From positions 1 to 7,219 of the forward strand of contig JAKDNQ010000105.1 in assembly GCA_030456405.1 (NCBI GenBank): a stretch of DNA of 7,219 nt, given 5' to 3'. This document shows, in pieces, positions 1 through 5,095 of this stretch. The notes beneath the pieces are model-generated. The model was not told where the DNA came from. It searched no databases and saw nothing but the letters and a program-made list of their open reading frames with translations. Each line of letters opens with the position of its first letter. Position 1 is the stretch's first letter. A program made the translations under genes and the position numbers. This stretch comes from Nitrospira sp. (lineage in GTDB: Bacteria; Nitrospirota; Nitrospiria; Nitrospirales; Nitrospiraceae).

Positions 1-81
1 TGGGTATCATTCGTGGGTTAGGCTAATTCAGGAGGGCGCATTGTAACAACGCATGTCGGGCAATTCAATGAGGGCTGGTTC

Positions 82-179
82 ATTTGGTTGGTCTAGTTTG
101 TTTTGTTTATTTGGTTGGTTTGGTTCTTCTGATGAGTTTCGTTCAACCAAACGAACGAGACAAACCAAACAAACCGAAT
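82..179. repeat. Imperfect inverted repeat of TTTGG/CCAAA words downstream of the holin-family gene
   Basis: The left arm (82-117) is built from GGTT, GTTT and TTTGG words. The right arm (144-179) is its approximate reverse complement, with about 27 of 36 positions pairing and a loop of about 26 nt. It lies just past the stop codon of the minus-strand gene at 193-651. It could act as a weak transcription end, or be another of the word-rich intergenic repeats seen in this window. There is no clean GC stem followed by a U-tract, so I do not call a terminator. Positions 1-81 contain nothing I recognise. Confidence 0.55.
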
Positions 180-192
180 AACGGTCTTATTA

Positions 193-651
193 CTATTCGT
201 CGGGATTGATGATCTTAGGCGGACGTTGGGGGAAAGAACGATGTTCCGTCGGGCGGGTGTCGGAGGTCCACCAATTGAGGATCATGGTGACGAAACTAAT
301 CACGATCGCGCCGCCGACTGCCGGCCAGAATCCTGTGACCGAGAATCCGCTGACCAGATAGGCTGTGAGTCCAAGAAGAAGCGCGTTGACCACAATGAGA
401 AAGAGCCCCATCGAGAGGACGATCAAGGGAAGGGTCAGCACAAAGAGAATGGGCCGGACCGATAGGTTCAGGATAGTGAGCACGAGACCCGCGATGAGTC
501 CGGTGGGGAGCGAGTCGACTTCTATGCCGGGTACGATCATTACTGCGAGAAATACGGCGATGCCCGCGATCACCACTCGAATAACCGCTGCGCGAACCCC
601 TCCGCTAAAAAAAGAGCGATTGTGGTCAGATGTCATGTGAAGCGGCGGCAT
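193..651 (-). CDS. Phage holin family (PF04020-like) small membrane protein
   Basis: A 152-residue, very hydrophobic protein resembling the phage_holin_4_2 family (PF04020). Despite the family name, these are widespread chromosomal inner-membrane proteins of unknown function. Hydrophobic segments lie at about residues 20-40, 50-61, 67-100 (long enough for two passes) and 107-127. The family hallmark is visible as N62-L-S-V-R-P-I-L followed by LTLP (residues 62-75), with a second glycine-rich stretch near 112-115. The N-terminus is short and polar, and the C-terminal 25 residues are basic and proline-rich, probably cytoplasmic. The ATG at 651 is preceded by AGGA with 6 nt spacing, which supports this start over the Met six codons in. 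The gene starts 8 nt after the stop of the small exported-protein gene, so the two are probably co-transcribed. Family assignment is fairly sure; there is no evidence for a lytic role. Confidence 0.85.
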   Translation of the reverse strand: MPPLHMTSDHNRSFFSGGVRAAVIRVVIAGIAVFLAVMIVPGIEVDSLPTGLIAGLVLTILNLSVRPILFVLTLPLIVLSMGLFLIVVNALLLGLTAYLVSGFSVTGFWPAVGGAIVISFVTMILNWWTSDTRPTEHRSFPQRPPKIINPDE

Positions 652-659
652 CGTCCATC

Positions 660-1007
660 CTACTGAACTGGAACCGGCGGCGTGGGGGCCGGTACGCGCT
701 TGGCCGAGGAAAAATGAATGTCGATAGCGAGCAACAAGTTGCCTCCTTTTTTTTCAATTTTTTCCGCCTTGATGACGACACGATTACCGATCTCGGGCAT
801 AGTGGATTTTTTCGGATTGCTCTCGTCCTTATAGCGGGTTTTTTTGTTGATCTGCACCGTCACGAATTGGCCCATGGCCGTTCTGATTTCAACATGGGTC
901 GCGTCAATTGCTGTAATCGTTCCGAGCACATGTTGGTCGACGCTGAGAGCGAAACTTGGCATCGACGTAAAGAGACACATGAGAGGGATTATCAGACGTA
1001 ACCACAT
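660..1007 (-). CDS. Small exported protein of unknown function with a DUF5666-like beta-rich domain
   Basis: A 115-residue protein. The open frame extends upstream to 1250, but I choose the ATG at 1007. It is preceded by AAAGAGGA with 6 nt spacing, and it begins directly with a signal peptide: MWLR, a hydrophobic core to about residue 16, then a likely cleavage site after SFA at residue 20. The upstream extension (residues 1-81 of the longer frame) is polar, low in conservation signals and overlaps the end of the gene before it. The mature part (27-99) alternates short beta-like strands (VLGTITAID, HVEIRT, FVTVQIN, RVVIKAEKI, LLLAIDIHF) in the manner of small OB-fold or DUF5666 periplasmic domains. 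The tail (106-115) is proline-rich. It is probably periplasmic. No catalytic motif is seen, and the function is unknown. Confidence 0.72.
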   Translation of the reverse strand: MWLRLIIPLMCLFTSMPSFALSVDQHVLGTITAIDATHVEIRTAMGQFVTVQINKKTRYKDESNPKKSTMPEIGNRVVIKAEKIEKKGGNLLLAIDIHFSSAKRVPAPTPPVPVQ

Positions 1008-1104
1008 GGTGAATCCTCTTTCCTGTCTCGACGTCGATGCGTGAGTGACGACGGCCATGATGGGTCTGTCAGGCTCCTGTCCTATGCATGGAGGCCCGCT
1101 GTTC

Positions 1105-1133
1105 ACTATACAAATTCTATTGTCTGATTGCCA
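1105..1133 (-). promoter_or_regulatory. Possible sigma-70 promoter for the two small membrane/exported-protein genes
   Basis: Reading the minus strand, TGGCAA (1133-1128) is followed after 17 nt by TATAGT (1110-1105). It begins a few bases past the stop codon of the carotenoid gene and lies about 100 nt upstream of the ATG at 1007. The -10 is good and the -35 is weak (3 of 6). It would separate the two small genes from the isoprenoid genes as a transcription unit. Confidence 0.35.
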
Positions 1134-1138
1134 CCGGG

Positions 1139-1948
1139 CTATCCCGATGAGGTGGCCACGCGCGGTCCTGCAAGGCGAAATAGCAGGAGCGCGATGACAG
1201 GAAGATGCATCAGCAGCCCGATCATTCCCATGAACGATTCGCCGATCCAAAACGTCATGCTGAGATTAAAGATGAGCACACCATAATAGAGGCCGACCCC
1301 CAGCAGAAGGCGCGGTGTGACCGATGGAGGCAGTGAGAGAGCGGGAAGTCGGCGCTCGAGCGGAAAATAGATGGCGAGGGAGATGAGTCCGACGACGGCC
1401 CACCCGATATAATTGGCAAAGGGCACGCCGAAGTGGACGCCAGGGTCTGGGTAGTCATAAATCTTTCCCAGGAACCAGCGGTCCCCGCGAAGCGCAATAG
1501 GATCGATCACCATGTCGATGAAGGCAAACAGGAAGGCTGTGACGAAGAGCACGGTCCAACTGGTTCGCGCACTCACGTCAAGGTGAAGGGGATTGAACAT
1601 CGACTGAGCGGATCTAGAAGAGGTCCTGATTGGAAGAACGAGACAGAGCGCGACGCAATAAGCGGCATAAAGGAGGAAGCTGAATGAGATTGAATCCATG
1701 AACGGGACGTCGAAGAAGTAGAGTTCCTGGCCCACCGTCGAGCCATTGTAGTAGTACCACCCGAAGGGAATGCCGGTGCGGGTCGAAGAAAATTCGCAGA
1801 CGAAGGCTGTGGCCCAGCTGATCAACCAGAACCGCCAGGTCCTCGGCCAGCCAATCAATTGGATCGCGGCGAACAAAAATGCGGCAAGAAAGGCGAAAAC
1901 GTAGGGACGGAACGCAATCGTTTTCAAGGACAGAGCCAGGATGTCCAT
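1139..1948 (-). CDS. Carotenoid biosynthesis protein, CruF/DUF422 (PF04240) type membrane hydratase
   Basis: A 269-residue polytopic membrane protein. Family members such as CruF and bisanhydrobacterioruberin hydratase add water to the psi end of acyclic carotenoids at the C-1' position. Visible family motifs (numbered from the ATG at 1948) are E52-x-x-S-T-R-T-G-I-P-F-G-W-Y-Y-Y, VPFMDSISFSFLLYA (81-95), D145-M-V-I-D-P-I-A, and W158 to W183 containing PGVHFGVPFANYIGW. About six or seven hydrophobic segments are spread through the protein, as expected for this family. A TTG codon lies one codon upstream (1951); I prefer the ATG at 1948, though neither has a convincing Shine-Dalgarno. It lies 88 nt downstream of hpnA on the same strand. 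Whether the substrate is gamma-carotene, lycopene or another carotenoid cannot be told from sequence, so no symbol is given. Confidence 0.85.
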   Translation of the reverse strand: MDILALSLKTIAFRPYVFAFLAAFLFAAIQLIGWPRTWRFWLISWATAFVCEFSSTRTGIPFGWYYYNGSTVGQELYFFDVPFMDSISFSFLLYAAYCVALCLVLPIRTSSRSAQSMFNPLHLDVSARTSWTVLFVTAFLFAFIDMVIDPIALRGDRWFLGKIYDYPDPGVHFGVPFANYIGWAVVGLISLAIYFPLERRLPALSLPPSVTPRLLLGVGLYYGVLIFNLSMTFWIGESFMGMIGLLMHLPVIALLLFRLAGPRVATSSG

Positions 1949-1975
1949 CAATTTTGAGTTTTTAGTTCTTCGTGC

Positions 1976-2016
1976 TGAGTTGACGAAAACTCAACACTCA
2001 CAATTCAACACTCACA
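1976..2016. repeat. Short-word repeat in the hpnA-carotenoid gene spacer
   Basis: TCAACACTCACA occurs twice with a 14-bp period (1991-2002 and 2005-2016). Next to it, TGAGTT (1976-1981) pairs with AACTCA (1988-1993) around a 6-nt loop. The spacer is otherwise non-coding. It lies in the leader of the carotenoid gene, so it could influence its translation, but there is no sign of a known riboswitch. Confidence 0.6.
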
Positions 2017-2036
2017 GCTCGCCGAATGACCGGCAG

Positions 2037-3020
2037 TCATGCGTAGTCGCGGTCCCTGAACCACTTCACAGCCTTTTCCAGTGCGACCTCCGGCGGTGTC
2101 TGTGGGATACCGAGTTCGCGGGTCGCCTTACTGCAATCGTAGTGCATTTTGTATTTCGCCATCTTCACCCCTTCCAGCGGAATACGAGGGGACTGGCCTG
2201 TGAGATTTGCGATCCAGAGGTTGACATAGGCTAACGGAAGAATCGCGAGTCTGGGCAGCTTGATTGCGGGCGCCTTGATGCCGGTTAGGCGACTCATGAT
2301 TTCAAATACCTCGCGCAGCATGAGATTTGTATTGCCCAGGATATAGCGCTCGCCGATCCGTCCCTTCTCCATCGCGAGCAGATGGCCGGCTGCTACGTCA
2401 TCGACGTCGACGATATTCATCCCGGTTTCGATATAGGCCGGCATGCGGCCTTTCATGAAATCCACGATGACCTGCCCCGTCGGGGTCGGCTTCACATCAC
2501 CGGCGCCGACGGGAGCACTTGGATTCACGATGATGACCGGCAGCCCTGCGTTTGCGAGCTTCACGACCTCTTGCTCGGCCAGGTATTTCGATCGTTTGTA
2601 ATGGCCGGCCATCTGCTCGAGCGAAACAGGCGTGTCCTCCGTGCCGAGTCCTCCCTCGGGCGGGAGGCCGATTGCGCCGATGGTGCTGCAGTAGACGATC
2701 CGTTCAACGCCCACGTCGCGTGCCGCTTCCAGCAGATTTTTCGTGCCGGTCACGTTGATGTCGTAAAAGATCGAGGGGTCTTTGGCCCAGAGGGCATAGT
2801 GCGCTGCGATGTGGTAGAGCTGCCGACAGCCGGTCAGCGAGGTGCGCAACGAGGACGGATCGCGCAGATCACCTTCGACCCGCTCAACGGTCAGATTCTG
2901 AATATTCTGGAGGTCGGCTCCGGCTCGGGTCAGGACGCGAACGTCAACACCTTTCTCGACCAACGCGCGTACTACAGCGCCGCCGACGAATCCGGTTGCG
3001 CCCGTGACAAGCGCTTTCAT
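2037..3020 (-). CDS. hpnA: Hopanoid-associated NAD(P)-dependent sugar epimerase HpnA
   Basis: A 327-residue extended short-chain dehydrogenase/reductase. HpnA proteins occur in hopanoid gene clusters and are thought to act on a nucleotide sugar or the sugar moiety of the hopanoid side chain; the exact reaction is not settled. The sequence begins with the Rossmann nucleotide-binding loop (TGATGFVGG, residues 7-15). It continues with D51-L-R-D, the H-I-A-A-H segment at 70-74, S112-T113 and the catalytic Y141-x-x-x-K145 pair in HYKRSKYLAE. NPSAPVGAGDVKPTPTG (166-182) and VDVDDVAAGHLLAME (204-218) are typical of the HpnA group. Length is normal for the family. The ATG at 3020 is the natural start because the Rossmann fold begins five residues later; no strong ribosome site is seen. 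It is followed by the carotenoid gene and preceded by the prenyl synthase, an isoprenoid context that supports the call. Confidence 0.93.
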   Translation of the reverse strand: MKALVTGATGFVGGAVVRALVEKGVDVRVLTRAGADLQNIQNLTVERVEGDLRDPSSLRTSLTGCRQLYHIAAHYALWAKDPSIFYDINVTGTKNLLEAARDVGVERIVYCSTIGAIGLPPEGGLGTEDTPVSLEQMAGHYKRSKYLAEQEVVKLANAGLPVIIVNPSAPVGAGDVKPTPTGQVIVDFMKGRMPAYIETGMNIVDVDDVAAGHLLAMEKGRIGERYILGNTNLMLREVFEIMSRLTGIKAPAIKLPRLAILPLAYVNLWIANLTGQSPRIPLEGVKMAKYKMHYDCSKATRELGIPQTPPEVALEKAVKWFRDRDYA

Positions 3021-3027
3021 GACGAAG

Positions 3028-3106
3028 AGCGTATGGCGAATAGCGTATAGCTGATAGCAAAGGATTTCGGCTCGATGTCTGTGCCATCAGCCATAAGCTA
3101 TCAGCT
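3028..3106. repeat. Word-repeat and inverted repeat in the ispA-hpnA spacer
   Basis: The spacer contains AGCGTAT twice (3028-3034 and 3042-3048). AGCTGATAGC (3049-3058) pairs perfectly with GCTATCAGCT (3097-3106) across a 38-nt loop. It fills most of the 88-nt gap and so lies in the hpnA leader. It looks like a low-complexity intergenic repeat rather than a terminator, since no U-tract follows either arm. Confidence 0.6.
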
Positions 3107-3108
3107 CT

Positions 3109-3999
3109 TTAGTTCCGTCGGCTGGTAATGTAGCGCGCTATCTCTCGAAGCGGGTCGGCGGCTGGGCCGAATAGAGAGAGGCGCGCGATGGCGCGGGCTA
3201 CGCAGTCATCCGCGAGTTTCCTGGCTCCATCGGCCCCATAGAACGTCGGGTAGGTTTTCTTTCCTCGTTCAGCGTCGGTGTTGGGATTCTTGCCCAATTC
3301 CTCGCGCGTTCCCGTCACATTGAGCACATCGTCCGCGATTTGAAAGGCCAGCCCGACATCCTCGGCATAACGTGTAAGGTCGTCCAGTTGGCGGTCCTGT
3401 GCGCCGGCTGCAATCGCGCCCATTCGCACCGCTGCGCGAATCAACATCCCGGTTTTATGTTTATGGATGTTCTGGAGTGTCGGAAGATCGATGTCTTTGT
3501 TCTCGGCCTGGATGTCGAAGACCTGCCCACCCACCATCCCCATGTTCCCCGAGCCGTAGGCCAGCTCTTGAATCAAGCGGACTTGGCGCGCCGGGTCGCA
3601 GCCTTTCATCAGATCCGGATGGCTGCAAAGATCGAACGCCATCGTCAGCAACGCATCGCCGGCGAGGATTGCCATCGCATCGCCGTAGACCTTGTGATTC
3701 GTCGGCTTCCCGCGCCGGAAATCGTCGTTGTCCATCGCAGGCAAGTCGTCGTGAATCAAGGAGTAGGTGTGGATCAGTTCTAACGAACAGGCGATCGGCA
3801 TCAGTCCCGGCACCGGCTGTCCCACCGCTTCCGCCGCGGCAATGGCCAGGATCGGGCGGATTCGTTTCCCTCCCGCCATGAGGCTGTATCGCATGCTTTC
3901 GTGGAGGGTGGTGGGTGGCGTGGCGGAACTAGGCATGACGGAATCGAGGAACCGATCTACGTCGTCTCGATTTTGTTCGAGGTAGTCTTTGATATTCAT
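3109..3999 (-). CDS. ispA: Farnesyl diphosphate synthase (short-chain trans-prenyltransferase, IspA type)
   Basis: A 296-residue cytoplasmic all-helical prenyltransferase. It condenses IPP with DMAPP and GPP to give FPP (15 carbons), the precursor of squalene/hopanoids, quinone tails and, by extension, carotenoids. GGKRIRP (43-49) is the IPP-binding segment. D84-D-L-P-A-M-D90 is the first Asp-rich motif in the bacterial DDx4D form, followed by RRGKPT (95-100). GGQVFDI (157-163), K182-T and K248 (KKTYP) are also present. The residues just before the first motif (HTYSLIHDD, Tyr five positions upstream) match E. coli IspA and argue for FPP rather than GGPP as the main product. One oddity: the second Asp-rich motif reads D223-D-V-L-N227, with Asn in place of the usual last Asp. 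It is the first of the isoprenoid genes, so they may be read from the promoter upstream. The GGPP-synthase alternative cannot be excluded. Confidence 0.93.
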   Translation of the reverse strand: MNIKDYLEQNRDDVDRFLDSVMPSSATPPTTLHESMRYSLMAGGKRIRPILAIAAAEAVGQPVPGLMPIACSLELIHTYSLIHDDLPAMDNDDFRRGKPTNHKVYGDAMAILAGDALLTMAFDLCSHPDLMKGCDPARQVRLIQELAYGSGNMGMVGGQVFDIQAENKDIDLPTLQNIHKHKTGMLIRAAVRMGAIAAGAQDRQLDDLTRYAEDVGLAFQIADDVLNVTGTREELGKNPNTDAERGKKTYPTFYGADGARKLADDCVARAIARLSLFGPAADPLREIARYITSRRN

Positions 4000-4042
4000 G
4001 AAGGTTCGGTCATGCTGGCGATAGGAGAGCTAATCGCCGCGG

Positions 4043-4072
4043 AGCGTAACAAACGGTCTTGGGGGGTGTCAA
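4043..4072 (-). promoter_or_regulatory. Possible sigma-70 promoter upstream of ispA
   Basis: On the minus strand a perfect TTGACA (4072-4067) is followed after 18 nt by TACGCT (4048-4043), matching three of the six consensus -10 bases. It lies about 45-70 nt upstream of the ispA ATG. The -35 is convincing and the -10 is weak, so this is a candidate only. Confidence 0.4.
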
Positions 4073-4085
4073 ACAGAAGAGGGAG

Positions 4086-4181
4086 GGAATGACACCCGTG
4101 CAGGTCCCTTGCTCCCGGAACGCGCACGATCAGAATGTGCTCGTTCGACGGCCGCAGTGGGACCAACACGGGTGCCATTCC
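4086..4181 (+). repeat. Structured hairpin repeat, copy A
   Basis: A 23-nt left arm (4086-4108) and its near-perfect reverse complement (4159-4181, 20 of 23 paired) enclose a 50-nt core. The core contains GGAACGCGCACGAT then GAATGTGCTCGTTCGACG, and itself folds: GAACGCGCAC pairs with GTGCTCGTTC, one mismatch. The same core appears at 6588-6638 with entirely different arms. It lies in the 369-nt gene-free gap between ispA and the toxin gene. Strand is arbitrary; all copies in this window have the same orientation. Confidence 0.8.
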
Positions 4182-4196
4182 AAAAGAGGAAAAACT

Positions 4197-4338
4197 AGCA
4201 AGCTTGGAAGGATCATTAGAAGGAGGAGATGTTCGATGTGCGCAGTAGAGAGCAACCTCGGCCACTCCCTATAGAAGGGAATATGAAATTTGGAACTCCT
4301 CGTTGGACGCGCGCAGGGGAAGCCACCGAGCCCGCCCT
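4197..4338 (+). repeat. Partial structured-repeat modules (half copies)
   Basis: Three pieces recur in the second repeat cluster. AGCAAGCTTGGA at 4197-4208 matches 6734-6745. The segment 4222-4270 matches 6870-6917, including 19 identical bases at its end. The segment 4298-4338 (CTCGTTGGACGCGCGCAG, then an arm ending in AGCCCGCCCT) matches the right half of copy C (6808-6850). The two right-half pieces have no matching left arm nearby, so they appear to be truncated or recombined copies. No gene is seen in 4073-4368. Confidence 0.65.
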
Positions 4339-4368
4339 TACGACATGAGAAGAGCTGCAAAGGGGGTG

Positions 4369-4665
4369 CTACTTATTTCCTCGCTGCGCAAGGAGTAATG
4401 TTCTCAGTTCTTCATAGACATTGCGACGCGGGCCGACAAAGACAATGTCAAGGCAAGACTCATCATCGTTGATGCGATAGACAATTCGATAGGTTCGGAT
4501 TCGATAAGATCGTAGGCCTGCGAGTTCAAACTGTAGAGAATGTCCGTTGAGAGGAGAGACAAGAAGCTCTTTGATTCCTTGACGGATTTCCTGTTTGACC
4601 TGTGGGTGTAACTTTCTGATCCGGTCGGCTGCCTCCGGCGTGTACCGCGGACGATATCCTTTCAC
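4369..4665 (-). CDS. RelE/ParE-superfamily toxin of a type II toxin-antitoxin pair
   Basis: A 98-residue basic protein of the RelE fold. RelE toxins cleave mRNA in the ribosomal A site. Visible features are the N-terminal strand and helix (YRPRYTPEAADRIRKLHPQVKQEIRQGIKELL, about residues 4-35), then the family core L51-R-S-Y-R-I-R-T-Y-R-I-V-Y-R-I (51-65). The C-terminal GPRRNVYEELRTL (79-90) corresponds to the basic/aromatic GHRxxVY end of active RelE toxins. Basic residues in the core and the R80/R81-Y84 pair are present, so the toxin looks intact. It starts with GTG at 4665, and its first bases overlap the antitoxin stop by 4 nt, so translation is probably coupled and kept below that of the antitoxin. 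Gyrase-targeting ParE is the main alternative; the YefM-like partner and core motif favour RelE. Confidence 0.9.
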   Translation of the reverse strand: MKGYRPRYTPEAADRIRKLHPQVKQEIRQGIKELLVSPLNGHSLQFELAGLRSYRIRTYRIVYRINDDESCLDIVFVGPRRNVYEELRTLLLAQRGNK

Positions 4666-4940
4666 GCGCCCTCTCGACCAAACACTTCATTCTGACGTAC
4701 CCACTTTCCCTTATTAGCCTGCTTCAACGATCGTCGAATGGCACGCATCGACTTCTGATCGCTAAGAATTTCGATCGTCTCCATGAGACCTTCAAATTGA
4801 TCCATACTCAAGAGTACAGCGGAGGGGGTACCGTCACGCGTAATGGCGACGATCTCCTGCTTATGTTTCATGCGTCGGATCAAATCTAGCAACGTATTCT
4901 TGGCCTCACTGACCGAAATGAATTCATCGACCTGCGGCAT
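4662..4940 (-). CDS. Phd/YefM-family antitoxin
   Basis: A 92-residue antitoxin that should bind its operator through the N-terminal Phd/YefM fold and neutralise the RelE-type toxin through its C-terminal part. The N-terminus shows the family pattern ISVSEAKNTLLDLIRRM (8-24), then EIVAITRDGTPSAVLLSMDQFEGLMETIEIL (29-59). The charged tail after residue 60 (SDQKSMRAIRRSLKQANKGKW) is the expected toxin-wrapping region. A GTG codon at 4943 is in frame one codon upstream, but AGGAGG sits 6 nt before the ATG at 4940 and only 3 nt before the GTG, so the ATG is chosen. The gene is first in the operon and overlaps the toxin start. It is probably autorepressed through the palindrome at 4954-4997. All parts look intact. 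Confidence 0.9.
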   Translation of the reverse strand: MPQVDEFISVSEAKNTLLDLIRRMKHKQEIVAITRDGTPSAVLLSMDQFEGLMETIEILSDQKSMRAIRRSLKQANKGKWVRQNEVFGREGA

Positions 4941-4953
4941 CACTCACCTCCTA

Positions 4954-4997
4954 CTAGCTGCATTACTAGCCATTATATTGGCTAGTAATGCAGCTAG
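4954..4997. promoter_or_regulatory. Perfect 19-bp-arm palindrome, probable antitoxin operator
   Basis: The arms 4954-4972 (CTAGCTGCATTACTAGCCA) and 4979-4997 are exact reverse complements, separated by 6 nt (TTATAT). The site ends 13 bp upstream of the antitoxin ATG and spans its promoter -10, so a bound antitoxin or toxin-antitoxin complex would block RNA polymerase. As mRNA, the leader would keep only part of one arm, so a DNA operator is more likely than an RNA hairpin. Confidence 0.85.
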
Positions 4998-5000
4998 CAA
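4972..5000 (-). promoter_or_regulatory. Sigma-70 promoter of the toxin-antitoxin operon
   Basis: On the minus strand TTGCTA (5000-4995, 4 of 6 consensus) is followed after exactly 17 nt by a perfect TATAAT (4977-4972). The -10 occupies the centre of the palindrome. The predicted start near 4965 gives a leader of about 25 nt carrying AGGAGGTGA before the ATG. The -35 ends exactly where the insertion sequence's target duplication begins. Confidence 0.75.
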
Positions 5001-5016
5001 GCTAAAGTTTCCTTAG
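5001..5016 (+). repeat. Left target-site duplication of the insertion sequence
   Basis: GCTAAAGTTTCCTTAG is repeated exactly at 6428-6443, immediately outside both inverted-repeat ends. A 16-bp duplication fits the long target duplications known in the IS1202 group. The 15-mer from base 2 onward is itself an imperfect palindrome. Confidence 0.92.
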
Positions 5017-5064
5017 TGTAGATAGCACATCATCTGTCCGGTTTTTGTAGCACATGATCTGTCC
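5017..5064 (+). repeat. Left terminal inverted repeat of the IS
   Basis: The outer 11 bp (5017-5027, TGTAGATAGCA) and inner 30 bp (5035-5064, from TGTCCGG to ATCTGTCC) match the right end perfectly. The 7-nt linker between them differs from the right end. The paired blocks probably represent two transposase contact regions. Confidence 0.92.
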
Positions 5065-5069
5065 GGTTT
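5023..5069 (+). repeat. Tandem 22-bp repeats at the left IS end
   Basis: TAGCACAT(C/G)ATCTGTCCGG plus TTT occurs at 5023-5044 and 5048-5069 with one mismatch and a 25-bp period. The second copy extends past the inverted repeat. At the right end only the inner unit is well kept, with the outer unit degenerate. Likely tandem transposase-binding sites. Confidence 0.85.
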
Positions 5070-5095
5070 AGGGTGGTCCGTCAAGGAGGGCCACT

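Noticed and set aside
2382..3050. 222-residue plus-strand open frame
   Set aside because: Antisense shadow of hpnA, whose motifs are clear.
3049..3106. Rho-independent terminator between ispA and hpnA
   Set aside because: The stem is only 10 bp with a 38-nt loop and no U-tract follows on the transcribed strand.
3996..4265. Minus-strand open frame containing SNEHILIVRVPGA, resembling one at 6445-6636 (SNEHIPIVRVPRA)
   Set aside because: The similarity comes from the shared hairpin-repeat core at DNA level; no ribosome site or domain is present, and the frames run through the variable arms.
4962..4990. XerC/XerD dif-like site (11-6-11 layout), considered because some IS1202-group elements insert next to such sites
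   Set aside because: Neither half resembles the XerD-side consensus, and the symmetry extends to 19 bp per arm, which fits an antitoxin operator better.
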